A stretch of DNA of 64,000 nt from Actinoallomurus sp050942425. Lineage in GTDB: Bacteria > Actinomycetota > Actinomycetes > Streptosporangiales > Streptosporangiaceae. Position numbers and translations under genes: made by a program. Numbering within the stretch: the stretch's first letter is position 1; every line of letters begins with the position of its first letter. The stretch spans positions 11,160,001 to 11,224,000 of the forward strand of contig NZ_CP192063.1 of assembly GCF_050942425.1 (NCBI RefSeq). Direction: 5' to 3'. Below, piece by piece: positions 1 to 9,306 of this stretch. Under the pieces are notes generated by a model. That model ran no database searches. It saw only the letters and a program-made list of their open reading frames with translations, and had not been told where the DNA came from.

Positions 1-1099
1 CCTTGTAGAGCAGGCTGTAGAACTCCTGCGTCGTGGCGTACGTACCGCCGGAGACGTTGATCCGGCCGAGCAGGCTGTTCCACGACGCCTGGGCGGCCTT
101 CTTGACCTGGTCGAAGTTCCAGCCGGGGTTCTCGGTGCGCCAGTTCAGGTTCGCGTTGTCGGCGCTCACGTACGAGATGCCGACCTTCGCCTGTACGGTC
201 GCGTTCTTCGTCGCGTCGAAGGTGACCGACACGGCGTCGGGGTTCGAGTCCGACCCGGTGACGACCTTGGACGCGGTGAAGGGCCGGTCGAAGATGATGT
301 CGTAGTAGAGGGTGTACTGCGCGCGGTCGCCGCAGAAGCCACCGCTCGTCTCCGAGCCCTTGATCTCGTTGTTCCCGACGATCTGGGCGCTGGAGGCGGA
401 GTCGCCGTTCTGGCTGTTCTTCAGCTTGACGAGGAAGCCCGCCTGGTCGGTGGAGGGGAAGGTGAACCGACCCATCGCGCTGTGCGGGGTCTCGGTGAAC
501 TGCGAGGTGATGGTGTCGGGCAGGTTGCTCTGCGCCGAGTAGTAGCCCGCCTGGGCGACCTCGCCGGCGTTGGTGAACGACGTCGTGGCGTCGTTCACGT
601 CGCCGCTGGGCAGGCCGCCGGTGATCGGCAGGATCGGCATGTCGCCCGCTGCGCCGCAGCCGGGGCCGCTGACGTGCGTCAGGCTGTAGCCGGTGAGCTG
701 CTCGTCACCGTAGTTGTAGCCGCCGCCCGCGTTCCGGTGCGGCATCGTGTCGGGGCTCCACTGGACCATGCCGTACGGCACGTCGGCACCGGGGAAGGTG
801 TTGCCGCCGCCGGTCGTCCACGTACGCGTGTCGACGAGTGAGGCGGGGGCACTCACGGACGCGAGGGTGGAGGTGTCCCGGGCGGCCTTCGGCAGTGCCT
901 TGGCTGCGAGGGGTTTCGGACAGTTGGTCAGACGTCCGCCGGGCCCCTTGACGCAGGTGGCCGTACGGGCGTTGCCGAGCTGGGATCCAAGACTGGGCGA
1001 AGGGTGCGGGACCTGCGCCAGGGCGGGGGTGCCGCCGCCGATGGAGGCCGCCGTGACCAGTGCCACGGCAGTCGCCAGGAGCGCCGCCGGTCTCCTCAT
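1..1099 (-). CDS. Secreted GH92 alpha-mannosidase, N-terminal part (runs off the left edge)
   Basis: The reverse strand opens with ATG at 1099 behind a GAGAGGAGAGACG ribosome site and stays open to base 1, giving about 366 residues of a longer protein. It starts with a Sec signal peptide (MRRPAALLATAVALVTAAS, cleavage near TPALA). The mature part contains GGGNTFPGADVPYGMVQWSP and then GYSLTHVSGPGCGAAGDMPI, the hallmark N-terminal beta-sandwich signature of glycoside hydrolase family 92. GH92 enzymes are calcium-dependent exo-alpha-mannosidases acting on N-glycan or mannan side chains; the catalytic barrel lies outside the window. A LacI-type palindrome sits 30 bp upstream of the start, suggesting sugar-inducible expression. 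Family assignment is firm; linkage specificity cannot be read here. Confidence 0.88.
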   Translation of the reverse strand, partial: MRRPAALLATAVALVTAASIGGGTPALAQVPHPSPSLGSQLGNARTATCVKGPGGRLTNCPKPLAAKALPKAARDTSTLASVSAPASLVDTRTWTTGGGNTFPGADVPYGMVQWSPDTMPHRNAGGGYNYGDEQLTGYSLTHVSGPGCGAAGDMPILPITGGLPSGDVNDATTSFTNAGEVAQAGYYSAQSNLPDTITSQFTETPHSAMGRFTFPSTDQAGFLVKLKNSQNGDSASSAQIVGNNEIKGSETSGGFCGDRAQYTLYYDIIFDRPFTASKVVTGSDSNPDAVSVTFDATKNATVQAKVGISYVSADNANLNWRTENPGWNFDQVKKAAQASWNSLLGRINVSGGTYATTQEFYSLLYK

Positions 1100-1129
1100 C
1101 GTCTCTCCTCTCGGGAGATCACTGACAAC

Positions 1130-1143
1130 TGACAACGTTGTCA
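1130..1143. promoter_or_regulatory. LacI-family operator palindrome upstream of the GH92 gene
   Basis: TGACAACGTTGTCA is a perfect 14-bp palindrome with a central CG, the usual form of LacI-family operators. It lies 31 bp before the GH92 start and is preceded by another TGACAAC half-site (1123-1129). No LacI gene is in the window, so the regulator must be elsewhere, perhaps just left of it. Site seen; function inferred. Confidence 0.65.
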
Positions 1144-1363
1144 TTCCACGGCATCGTGAACCTCGACCCAGGAGACGGTCAACCCAGTGCGGTTAATGAC
1201 ATACCGGGCGTCCTAAACCGGACAGAGGGGTGGACAACGGCGCCATCAACGTGCACGCCACCGACCATTCGTCACTTCGTACTCGGGGGTGGTGGTTCTT
1301 CCGGAAACGACGACGTACCGCAATGTCTGGAATCTGGGTGCTCGCTCCCATTAGCCTCACCGC

Positions 1364-2530
1364 GTGACCGGGAAGGTGGCGCCGCTCGACCGGCTACGGC
1401 CGATCGGGACGTGGTGGCGCGGGCGCGGCCTGACCGTGCGCGATGGCGCGCTGGCGACGGTGTTCGCCCTACTCGCGTTCGCACCGGGCGTCGCGCACGA
1501 GGGCATGATCCTGGCTTACAACAATCACCGTGCGCTCGACCCGTTCGGCCTCGCGCTGCTCTTCGCCCAGTGCCTGCCGCTGGTCGCACGCCGGCGCCGG
1601 CCCGCGTGGTGCCTCGCGCTCATCTTCGTCGCGTTCGGGCTGCACGAGTTGCTCGGCTACCCGGCGACCTTCGCCAGCGAGGGCCTCATCATCGCGCTGT
1701 ACAGCGCCGGGGCCCACCAGGAGCGGGCCCGCCGGACGCTGGCCGTCGCCGGGACCATCGCGTACGCGGCCCTCGCGGTCGCGCTGCGCGCGCAGGGCTC
1801 GTCCGAGATGCCGGTCGCGTTCTTCACGTTCTATCTGTTCCTCGCCGGCTGCTGCGCGGTGGGCGTCTGGATGCGGGCTCGCGCCCGGCAGGAGGCCGGA
1901 CGGCGCCGCCGGGCCGCCGACTCGGCGATCGCGGCGGAGCGGGCGCGCATCGCGCGGGAGCTGCACGACGTGGTGACCCACCACGTGACCACCATGGTCG
2001 CCCAGGCGGACGCGGCCCAGTTCGTCATCGCCGACGAGCCCGGCCGGGCGACGAGCGGACTGGCCACGATCGGCGACACCGGCCGCCGTACGCTGGCGGA
2101 GCTGCGGTACTTCCTCGGGGTGCTCGACTCGGTGCCCGACGCGGAGCGGGCGCCGTCGGTGGCCCGTCTGAGCGACCTGGTGGAGAGCACGCGCTCGGCC
2201 GGGCAGCCGGTCGAGCTGACCGAGGAGGGCGAGAGGCAGCCGATGACCAGTGGCGCAGAGCTGGCCGTCTACCGGGTGGTACAGGAGGCGCTGACCAACG
2301 CGCTCAAGCACGCCGCCGGGTACCCCACGGTGGTGCGGGTTCGCTACGGCGCCGACGTCGACATCGAGGTGAGCACCGACGGCCCGGTCGTCACCGCGTC
2401 CCGCGACGGCCGCGGGCTGACCGGGCTGCGCGAGCGGGTCAGCGTCGTCGGCGGCGAGCTGCGGGCCGGCGGTCGCCCGGACGGCGGCTTCACCGTGCAC
2501 GCCCGCATTCCGGTGGGGAGCGAGCGGTGA
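1364..2530 (+). CDS. NarL/DesK-type sensor histidine kinase
   Basis: A 388-residue two-component kinase starting at GTG 1364. The first about 170 residues form several hydrophobic membrane helices without a large extracellular domain. A HisKA_3 dimerisation motif follows (ARELHDVVTHH, phospho-acceptor His near 201), then a HATPase_c domain with the N-box VVQEALTNALKHA (near 304-317) and a C-terminal GLTGLRERV G-box typical of the family. It would autophosphorylate on His and pass phosphate to the response regulator whose GTG start overlaps its stop (GTGA). The signal is unknown; such intramembrane sensors often report envelope or membrane state. Confidence 0.9.
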   Translation: MTGKVAPLDRLRPIGTWWRGRGLTVRDGALATVFALLAFAPGVAHEGMILAYNNHRALDPFGLALLFAQCLPLVARRRRPAWCLALIFVAFGLHELLGYPATFASEGLIIALYSAGAHQERARRTLAVAGTIAYAALAVALRAQGSSEMPVAFFTFYLFLAGCCAVGVWMRARARQEAGRRRRAADSAIAAERARIARELHDVVTHHVTTMVAQADAAQFVIADEPGRATSGLATIGDTGRRTLAELRYFLGVLDSVPDAERAPSVARLSDLVESTRSAGQPVELTEEGERQPMTSGAELAVYRVVQEALTNALKHAAGYPTVVRVRYGADVDIEVSTDGPVVTASRDGRGLTGLRERVSVVGGELRAGGRPDGGFTVHARIPVGSER

Positions 2531-3201
2531 CCGAGCGGCCGATCGACGTGCTCGTCTGCGACGACCAGGAACTGCTTCGGACCGCCTACGTCACCATCTT
2601 CACGGCCCAGCCCGACCTGACGGTGGTCGGCGAGGCCGGGGACGGTCAGAGCGCGGTGGAGCTGGCTCGCCGGCTGCGCCCGGACGTGGTCGTGATGGAC
2701 GTGCGGATGCCGGTGCTGGACGGTATCGCGGCGACCCGGCTGCTGGCGGGCCCGGGCGTCACCGACCCGGTGAAGGTGCTGGTCGTGACGACGTTCAACC
2801 TCGACGAGTACGTGTACGAGGCGCTGCGGGCCGGGGCCAGCGGCTTCCTGCTCAAGGACGCCAGGCCGGCCGAGCTGGTGGCGGGGGTGCGCACCGTCGC
2901 CGCCGGCGAGGCGCTGCTGGCGCCGGCCGTGACCCGGCGGCTGATCGGCCGGTTCGGCGACCGGGTGCGCGCGGTGCCGAGCTCGGACGGGCCCCTGGCC
3001 GCGCTGACCGACCGGGAGCGGGAGGTGCTGAAGCTGGTCGCCGGCGGGCTCTCGAACGCGGAGATCGCCGCCGCCCTGGTGGTCAGCCACGAGACCGTCA
3101 AGACGCACGTCTCGCGCATCCTGACAAAGCTCGACCTGCGCGACCGGGTGCAGGCGGTGGTCTTCGCCCACCGGATCGGCCTGGTCACCGCCGGGGACTG
3201 A
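2527..3201 (+). CDS. NarL/FixJ-family response regulator
   Basis: A 224-residue regulator whose GTG at 2527 overlaps the kinase stop by 4 bp, so the two are translationally coupled and form a cognate pair. The receiver domain shows the acidic pair in LVCDDQE, the phospho-acceptor in DVVVMDVRMPVLDG (Asp near 58) and the conserved Lys in GFLLKD. A LuxR-type HTH follows (LTDREREVLKLVAGGLSNAEIA, then HETVKTHVSRILTKL). The open frame extends upstream of 2527 but there only antisense-like Arg-rich sequence is found. Target genes are not evident; the adjacent CPBP protease is the nearest candidate. Confidence 0.93.
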   Translation: MTERPIDVLVCDDQELLRTAYVTIFTAQPDLTVVGEAGDGQSAVELARRLRPDVVVMDVRMPVLDGIAATRLLAGPGVTDPVKVLVVTTFNLDEYVYEALRAGASGFLLKDARPAELVAGVRTVAAGEALLAPAVTRRLIGRFGDRVRAVPSSDGPLAALTDREREVLKLVAGGLSNAEIAAALVVSHETVKTHVSRILTKLDLRDRVQAVVFAHRIGLVTAGD

Positions 3202-3322
3202 CCGGGGTCCGTCCCTCGGGCGAGCTACGCGAGGTGCACTCCGCGGCGCGATGATCCCCCGGCCTCGCCGTCCCTACCGTTTTCCCGGACGGCCCGGCAC
3301 CCCGGGCCGAGGAAACCGGGAG

Positions 3323-4228
3323 ATGATCGTGATGACGTTCGATGCCTCGTTGGCGGAGGGCAGGGAGACCCCGCCGATGGCCGGCGCACCCCGGCGGTGG
3401 CTGCGCCCGGCGTGGGCCCGCCTGATCCTGCTGCTGGTGCTGTTGGTGCTGATCGACTCCGTCGTCGGCGGGATCGACCAGGGGCTGGACGACGTCCCCG
3501 TGGTGGGGCTGCCGGTCGGAGTCGCCCTGGCCGTGCTCGTCCTGCTCGCCTATCTCAAGGTCGTACGCCTCGTCGAGCGCCGCGAGGTGGCCGAGCTGGC
3601 CCGCGACGGCGCGGTCGCGGAGACGCGCCGCGGAACGCTGATCGGGATCGGCCTGTTCGTGGCCGCCATCGGCATCATCGCGATGTTCGGCGGGTACCGC
3701 GCGAGCTGGGGCTCCCTCTGGGTCGCCCTCACCGGCTTCGGTCTGATGTGCGCCGTGGCGGTCACCGAGGAGCTGATGTTCCGGGGCGTGCTGTTCCGCA
3801 TCGTCGAGGAGATGGCCGGCACGCGGGGCGCGCTCGTCGTCTCCGCGCTGGCGTTCGGCATGCTGCACCTGGTCAACCCGCACGCCACGATCTGGGGCGC
3901 GATCGCGATCGCCATCGAGGCCGGGCTGATGTTCGGCGCGACCTACGCCGCCACCCGTACCCTCTGGCTGCCGATCGGGATGCACCTGGGCTGGAACTTC
4001 GCCGAGGGCGGCATCTTCGGGGTCACGGTGTCCGGCTCGCACGGCACGGTGGGCCTGCTCAAGGGCACACTGTCCGGATCGGCCGCACTGACCGGCGGGA
4101 GCTTCGGCCCCGAGGGAAGCCTCGTGGCGATCCTGATCTGCGGGATCCCGACGGTCCTGTTCCTGCGGCTGGCGGCGCGCCGTGGCCGCATCCACCCCCG
4201 CCCGCGCCGAGCCGCCGCCCGCCGCTGA
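3323..4228 (+). CDS. CPBP-family intramembrane metalloprotease
   Basis: A 301-residue polytopic membrane protein. ATG 3323 is chosen because GAGGAAACCGGGAG precedes it; the frame is open 24 codons further but without a ribosome site. It carries the CPBP (CAAX protease / bacteriocin-processing, ABI) signature: the EExxxR motif in TEELMFRGVLFR (Glu near 149-150), a His in LAFGMLHLVNP and the third motif GMHLGWNFAEG. The family are glutamate-type intramembrane proteases related to Rce1, and bacterial members act in peptide processing or immunity. It follows the two-component pair by about 120 bp with its own probable promoter. Substrate unknown. Confidence 0.88.
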   Translation: MIVMTFDASLAEGRETPPMAGAPRRWLRPAWARLILLLVLLVLIDSVVGGIDQGLDDVPVVGLPVGVALAVLVLLAYLKVVRLVERREVAELARDGAVAETRRGTLIGIGLFVAAIGIIAMFGGYRASWGSLWVALTGFGLMCAVAVTEELMFRGVLFRIVEEMAGTRGALVVSALAFGMLHLVNPHATIWGAIAIAIEAGLMFGATYAATRTLWLPIGMHLGWNFAEGGIFGVTVSGSHGTVGLLKGTLSGSAALTGGSFGPEGSLVAILICGIPTVLFLRLAARRGRIHPRPRRAAARR

Positions 4229-4262
4229 ACTCCCGCCGCGCCGCCGCCCGGATCCGGGGCCG

Positions 4263-6995
4263 TCAGCCGCGGGGCCGGGCGGTATCGAAGCTCTTTTGGC
4301 CGTCGGCTCTGTGCCACAGGGTCTTGGCCACGGCGATGAGAACGCAGTAGAGGATGAGCACGAGGATCAGGGACAGCAGGCAGGCCGTGGGCAGAGCGGT
4401 CATTCCCACCGCGCCGGCCAGGGGGGACCACGGCAGGGCCATGGCGATGCCCGCGATCGCGGCGGTGCCGAGCAGCACGGGGAGCGCGGCGTGGTCGCGC
4501 AGTGAGGGCAGCCGGCGGCTGCGCAGAAGGTGGACCGCGGCCGCCTGGGTGAGCAGGTTCTCAACGAACCAGCCGGTGTGGAACAACGCCTGCGCGGCCG
4601 GCGCGGGGTGGTCCCCGGTGATGTGCAGCAGGATGCCGAACGCGACCAGGTCGGCCAGGGTGTTGACCGGCCCGAGCCACAGCACGAACCGGGTCAGGCG
4701 GGCCGAGTCGAAGGTGCGTGGTCGGCGGAGCTCGCGCTCGTCGACGTGGTCGAAGGCGAGCGGCAGCAGGCACAGGTCGAAGCACAGATTCTGGACGAGG
4801 ATCTGCATCGGCAGCATGGGCAGGAACGGCAGCAGCACGCTCGCCGCCAGCATCGACAGCACGTTCCCGAAGTTCGAGGAGATGGTGATCTCGAGGTACT
4901 TCTTGATGTTCGCGAAGGTCCGCCGGCCCTCGGTGATCGCCTCTGCCACCGACAGGAGGTCGCCGCGCAGCAGTACGACGTCGCTGGACTCGCGCGCGAT
5001 GGCGACGGCGCCGTCGACGGTGATCCCGACGTCGGCGTCCCGCAGGGCCGGTGAGTCGTTGACGCCGTCGCCGAGGAATCCGACCGTTCGGCCGGCCGCT
5101 CGCAGCGCGCGGACGATCCGGGCCTTCTGCTCCGGATCGATGCGCGCGAACACGGTGGTCCGGTCGGCCAGGTCCCCGAGTGCGGCGTCGCCGAGCGCGT
5201 CGATGTCGTCGCCGAGCACGATCTGCCCGGGGTCCATCCCGGCGTCGCGGCAGATCCGCTCGGCGACCAGCGGGTGGTCTCCGGTGAGGACCTTCACGGT
5301 GACACCGCGCGCGGCGAGGGACGTCACCGCGGCGGCCGCGGACTCCCGGGGACGGTCGCGGAAGCCGACGAACCCGACCAGCGTGAGTCCCTGCTCGTCT
5401 TCTGGGCGATAGGGGCGGAGGCGCGCCGGCCTGTCGGCGATGGCGACGGCCAGCAGCCGGACCCCGTCGGCGGCGTGCCGGTCGCCGACCTCACGCAGCC
5501 GCTGCCGGTCCGCCGTCGTGAGCGGGACGTCGCCGTCGTCGCGGCGCAGCCGGGTGCAGCGGTCGAGGGTCTGCTCCACGGCCCCCTTGGTGATCAGGAT
5601 GTCGGTGCCCGGCCGGCCGCCGGCTCGGATGATCACGCTGCCGCGCCGCCGGGTGGAGTCGAAGGGGATGACGTCCACGGCGGTGACGTCATCGACCGGG
5701 ATGCTCGCCTGCTCGGCGTAGGTCAGCAACGCCTCATCGAGCTCGTTGAACAGGACCGTGTCGCCGTGCGCCGCCATCGCGCTGTTCAGCGCCGCCCAGC
5801 GAAGCACCTGTGGATCAGGACGTCCATCGGTGTCGATGTGGCAGTCGACGCTCACCTGGTCCTGGGTGAGCGTTCCGGTCTTGTCCGTGCACAGCACGTC
5901 GATCGCGCCGAGGTTGTGGATGGCCGGCAGCCGCTTGATGATCACGTTGTGCCGGGCGCCGGCTCGCGCTCCTCGGGCCAGTGCCGTGCTGACCATGACC
6001 GGAAGCATCTCCGGGGTGAGGCCGACCGCGACGGAGATGGCGAACCACAGCGCGGCGAACCGGACGCCGTGCACCGCGGCGTTGACGATGAAGACCAGCG
6101 GGGCGCAGACGAGCATCAGGCCGATGAGCGCCCGCGATACGCCCCGGACTCCTCGGTCGAAGGCGGTCTCGGCACGTCGTGGTGCCAGGTGGGCGTGCAT
6201 CGCCCCGAAGTACGTCGCGGCGCCGGTGGCGACGACCACGGCGGTCCCGGTCCCGGTGGTCACCGTACTGCCCATGAAACACAGCCACGGGCAGTCGATG
6301 GTTCCCAGGTCGCCGGCCGACCGGACGGCCGCGATGTCGGGGACCGCTTCGTCCGGAGTGGCGTGCTTGGCGACCGGGAGCGCCTCTCCGGTCAGCACGG
6401 CCTGGTCCACGGCCAGGCCCGCCGATCGCAACAGCCGTACGTCGGCGGGGACCATGTCACCGGGACCCAGGTTCACGACGTCGCCGGGGACGAGTTGGTC
6501 GGTCGGTACCTCCCGGGCGGCCGACGACGCGTCGGCGCTCGCGCGCCGGACCACGGTGGCCGTGCTGACCACCATCGCCCGCAGGGTCGCGGCGACGCGG
6601 TCGAAGCGTTGCTCCTGGCGGACCTGCAGCCAGCAGCTGATGACCACCATCGCGCCGATCACGGCGGCCGCGCCGAAGGCCCCGAGTGCCGCGGACACGC
6701 CGCCGAGGACCAGCAGGATCCCGACGAACGGGTTGGTCAGCGCGTGCCAGAGCCTGGCGCCCCGATGCGGCGCGGGCGAACCGGCGATGACGTTGTCGCC
6801 GTGCCGTGCCAGCAGTTCCTGGGCCTTGTCCTCCTCCAGGCCCCGCGGCCCGCTGTCCAGCCGCCGGAGCACCTGATGGATCGGCATCGAGGCGAATTCG
6901 GCGAGCCGGCCGCGTACGTCGGGAAGTCGTGGCCGGTCGGCCGCGTCAGGCCGCGGTGGGGCGAGGTCGGGAAGGGGATCAGGCGCCCACGCCAC
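4263..6995 (-). CDS. mgtA: P-type ATPase, Mg2+-importing (MgtA/MgtB) type
   Basis: A 910-residue P3B-type ATPase. Visible elements in order: N-terminal cation-ATPase domain (about 30-80), first membrane pair (about 85-125), actuator loop with the TGE motif in AVLTGEALP (202-204), membrane helix with VGLTPEMLPVMVS, phosphorylation motif DKTGTLT (Asp371), nucleotide-binding domain, hinge GDGVNDSPAL, and C-terminal helices with NFGNVLSMLAASVLLPFLPMLP. TPEMLP and the ending are characteristic of MgtA-like magnesium importers rather than calcium or copper pumps. The GTG start lies inside the 3' end of the upstream ArsR gene (17-bp overlap). ArsR control suggests another divalent metal could be the real substrate; this is not settled by sequence. 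Confidence 0.85.
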   Translation of the reverse strand: MAWAPDPLPDLAPPRPDAADRPRLPDVRGRLAEFASMPIHQVLRRLDSGPRGLEEDKAQELLARHGDNVIAGSPAPHRGARLWHALTNPFVGILLVLGGVSAALGAFGAAAVIGAMVVISCWLQVRQEQRFDRVAATLRAMVVSTATVVRRASADASSAAREVPTDQLVPGDVVNLGPGDMVPADVRLLRSAGLAVDQAVLTGEALPVAKHATPDEAVPDIAAVRSAGDLGTIDCPWLCFMGSTVTTGTGTAVVVATGAATYFGAMHAHLAPRRAETAFDRGVRGVSRALIGLMLVCAPLVFIVNAAVHGVRFAALWFAISVAVGLTPEMLPVMVSTALARGARAGARHNVIIKRLPAIHNLGAIDVLCTDKTGTLTQDQVSVDCHIDTDGRPDPQVLRWAALNSAMAAHGDTVLFNELDEALLTYAEQASIPVDDVTAVDVIPFDSTRRRGSVIIRAGGRPGTDILITKGAVEQTLDRCTRLRRDDGDVPLTTADRQRLREVGDRHAADGVRLLAVAIADRPARLRPYRPEDEQGLTLVGFVGFRDRPRESAAAAVTSLAARGVTVKVLTGDHPLVAERICRDAGMDPGQIVLGDDIDALGDAALGDLADRTTVFARIDPEQKARIVRALRAAGRTVGFLGDGVNDSPALRDADVGITVDGAVAIARESSDVVLLRGDLLSVAEAITEGRRTFANIKKYLEITISSNFGNVLSMLAASVLLPFLPMLPMQILVQNLCFDLCLLPLAFDHVDERELRRPRTFDSARLTRFVLWLGPVNTLADLVAFGILLHITGDHPAPAAQALFHTGWFVENLLTQAAAVHLLRSRRLPSLRDHAALPVLLGTAAIAGIAMALPWSPLAGAVGMTALPTACLLSLILVLILYCVLIAVAKTLWHRADGQKSFDTARPRG

Positions 6996-7332
6996 GGCGG
7001 CGTCCCAAGCCGGTCGACCGATCGCGCATGCGGTCGACCATCTGCCGCACGACCGTCACGATGTGCGGGTCGTCGACCAGATAGATCTGGCGACGGCCTT
7101 CCCGGCGCGACCGCACCAGCCCGGCGAGCTTGAGCTTGGCCAGGTGGTGACTGACCGTCGGGACGCTCCCGCCGACGTATCCGGCGATCGTCCCGACATC
7201 GCAGTCTCCGTGGGCCAGCACCCACATGATGTGCAGACGCATCGTCGAAGCCAGCAGCCCGAAGGTGCCCGCCATGTCCTGAAGGAACTCGGGCGACAGA
7301 TACTCCGGCTCGCCGGCAACGGTATCCGTCAC
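6979..7332 (-). CDS. ArsR-family metal-type transcriptional repressor
   Basis: About 117 residues with a winged helix: DVGTIAGYVGGSVPTVSHHL then LKLAGLVRSRREGRRQIY. I prefer GTG 7332: a GGAGG lies 5 bases before it, inside the first codons of the version starting at ATG 7344, which has no ribosome site of its own. The helix-3 segment has one Cys in AHGDCDVG rather than the CxC of classic ArsR, and His residues near the C-terminus (DDPHIVTVV), a layout closer to NmtR/KmtR/CmtR-like sensors. It overlaps the P-type ATPase start, so it very probably autoregulates that transport operon in response to a divalent metal. Confidence 0.85.
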   Translation of the reverse strand: MTDTVAGEPEYLSPEFLQDMAGTFGLLASTMRLHIMWVLAHGDCDVGTIAGYVGGSVPTVSHHLAKLKLAGLVRSRREGRRQIYLVDDPHIVTVVRQMVDRMRDRSTGLGRRRGVGA

Positions 7333-7459
7333 GACAACCTCCATGTCTGTTCAGCCACCGTCCAGCCTCCCTGAGGAGACCACTGATGCGCAAACGACGT
7401 CGCCGCGTCGGACACTTCCCGCAGCCCAGGTCCCGAGTCGTACGTTCATGGACTCGGGT

Positions 7460-8947
7460 TCAGCCGCAGGCGTTCTTCAGCGAGACGGCGCCCCCGCCGC
7501 CACTCGTCGGCGTCGCGGTGGCGGCCACCGGCCTGCGCGCCGTGTGCTTCTTCTTCGCCGCGGAGGGGGACGTGCTCGGCGGCTGCGGGTTCTGGCTGCC
7601 GGTGATGGCGCCTGCCACCACCCGGCGCATGAGAGCGACATCGGGTTGGTACACGTGGAACCCGGCCAGCTTGTACGGGTTGAACGCCAGGTTCTGCAGG
7701 TCGGCACCGTGTTTGACCGTGCCGGACAGCTTCACCAGAGCCGGCAGCAGCGCCGAGGGGATGTTGGTGAAGATGGTGTTCTGCGCCGCCTTGGCCAGCT
7801 TCTCGAAATGCGTGACGACCGTCTGCGGGTCGGCCTGGTCGGCGATGTCCTTCAACAGGCACTTCTGCCGATCCATGCGATGGAAGTCGTCATCGGCGTG
7901 CCGGCTGCGGCCGTACCACAGGGCGTCTTCGCCATCGAGCTTGTGCCAGCCGGGTTCGAGGTAGCCGGACGGTGGGATGCCTCGTTCGGGTTCACCACCG
8001 ATCGGGAGCCGTTTTTCGATGTGCACCCGTACGCCGCCCATGGCGTTCACGATGTCCTTGAAGCCCCCGAGGTTGACCAGGACGTAGTAGTTGATCTTCA
8101 GGCCGAGCAGATACCCGATCACGTCCTCGAGCAGATGCGGGCCGCGCTGGCCCTTGTTGTAGCCCGGCTCGAGTTCGGGGTGCCGCTCACCCATGATGTA
8201 CAGCTCGTTCAGCAGGCCCTGATCCCCGGGATCTCCGGTGTAACCGTCCGGCCACCGGGATTGCAGCCGGGGCGGCATCTGGAACTTCTGCAGGCTCCGG
8301 GGCAGGCCGAACAGTACGGTGTCGCCGGTCTTGGTGTCGATGCTGGCGACGGTCATGCTGTCGGTGCGGATGCCGGTACGGTCCTGCCCGCCGTCACCGC
8401 CCAGCAGCAGGACGTTCAGGCGAGGCAGGTTCTTCCACGGGTTCGCGGCGTTCACCGGCTGGCCGGAATGATCTTCCCCGGGGAAGATGTTCGACAGCGT
8501 GTTGCCGAGCACGTACGTGGTGTTCGCCGCGTACACCAGCGGCATGCAGACCAACAGCGTCATCACCACGACCAGGGAGCCGGCCGCGACGCGCATCGCG
8601 GGCGGCAGGCCGACCGGCCGCACCACCTGGTAGGAGCGGATGATGATCAGCGCCCAGGTCAGGGCGAGCGCGAGGATCCCGATCGTGATGACGCCGAGCC
8701 AGGTGTGCTGGACCGCGATCTGCTGCAGCTTCTCCTGAAACAGCAGCACGGACAGCACGGCGGCGGACACCAACACGCCGTAGAGCCCCATGAGGGCCGC
8801 ACCGGCCAGGCGACGCCCCGCCGCCACGTGCGCCACGCCCCATACGAACACCGAGGCCATCGTGAGGCCCAGCGCCCGCCACAATCCGGCGACCGGAACC
8901 GGTCCGCGACCCGACACCGCGGGCCGTTCAGCCTGACGCAATGCCAT
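7460..8947 (-). CDS. LCP (LytR-CpsA-Psr) family glycopolymer transferase
   Basis: A 495-residue protein with an ATG behind GGGAGACTGC. Residues about 20-145 form four or five membrane helices, more than the single anchor of a minimal LCP protein. The extracellular catalytic domain (about 175-400) shows NVLLLGGDGG, RTDSMTVASID, FGLPRS, the VNLGGFKDIVNAMGGV stretch and YGRSRHADDDFHRMDRQKCLL with the family's conserved Arg and Asp residues. LCP enzymes transfer lipid-linked glycopolymers (teichoic acid, arabinogalactan, capsule) to peptidoglycan. The C-terminus is a Pro/Ser/Lys tail ending in Cys-Gly. Transcribed toward ArsR and probably monocistronic. Confidence 0.9.
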   Translation of the reverse strand: MALRQAERPAVSGRGPVPVAGLWRALGLTMASVFVWGVAHVAAGRRLAGAALMGLYGVLVSAAVLSVLLFQEKLQQIAVQHTWLGVITIGILALALTWALIIIRSYQVVRPVGLPPAMRVAAGSLVVVMTLLVCMPLVYAANTTYVLGNTLSNIFPGEDHSGQPVNAANPWKNLPRLNVLLLGGDGGQDRTGIRTDSMTVASIDTKTGDTVLFGLPRSLQKFQMPPRLQSRWPDGYTGDPGDQGLLNELYIMGERHPELEPGYNKGQRGPHLLEDVIGYLLGLKINYYVLVNLGGFKDIVNAMGGVRVHIEKRLPIGGEPERGIPPSGYLEPGWHKLDGEDALWYGRSRHADDDFHRMDRQKCLLKDIADQADPQTVVTHFEKLAKAAQNTIFTNIPSALLPALVKLSGTVKHGADLQNLAFNPYKLAGFHVYQPDVALMRRVVAGAITGSQNPQPPSTSPSAAKKKHTARRPVAATATPTSGGGGAVSLKNACG

Positions 8948-9215
8948 GCAGTCTCCCGATCGTCCGCTCGCCGAACGCGAGGGTCACGCCTTCTCAGCCC
9001 GGATCGGATGATCCCGCCCGCGGGCCGCAACATCGCATCGACACGCTCAGCAACGGTGCCGGCCGGGCCGACCACTCGACATTTGCAGAACTGTACAAAT
9101 ATCAGATGTGGACAAAGGCCTCAAGCGATCGCGGGCGAACGGGCGATCGGACGCACCCCTCAGGTCGGAGGGTAGGTCGCGAGCGCACGACCGGACCCTC
9201 CGAAGCCCACGATAG
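8948..9215. other. Intergenic region between LCP and the small membrane gene
   Basis: About 270 bp without a supported gene. It must contain the promoter of the leftward LCP gene. The AT-richer stretch at 9081-9112, with an ATTTG...CAAAT inverted repeat (9080-9099), is the best candidate, but I could not fix clear -35 and -10 boxes. Confidence 0.4.
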
Positions 9216-9245
9216 TTGCAGGCTTGAGCAAGTGATAGATATAAA
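9216..9245 (+). promoter_or_regulatory. Sigma-70-like promoter for the 36-residue membrane peptide gene
   Basis: TTGCAG (9216-9221), an 18-bp spacer and TATAAA (9240-9245) form a good housekeeping-type promoter in an otherwise GC-rich region. A CTTGAGCAAG palindrome (9223-9232) lies in the spacer and could bind a regulator. The predicted transcript would begin about 55 nt before ATG 9307. Confidence 0.55.
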
Positions 9246-9306
9246 ATGAGCGTGCGGCACGGCATGGCCGTACGTGTTGAGAGGGCCCAGTTCGGGGGAG
9301 GACGCC

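Noticed and set aside
5274..7133. 619-codon frame opposite the P-type ATPase
   Set aside because: Shadow of the ATPase gene; composition is dominated by Arg, Gly and Asp with no signature.
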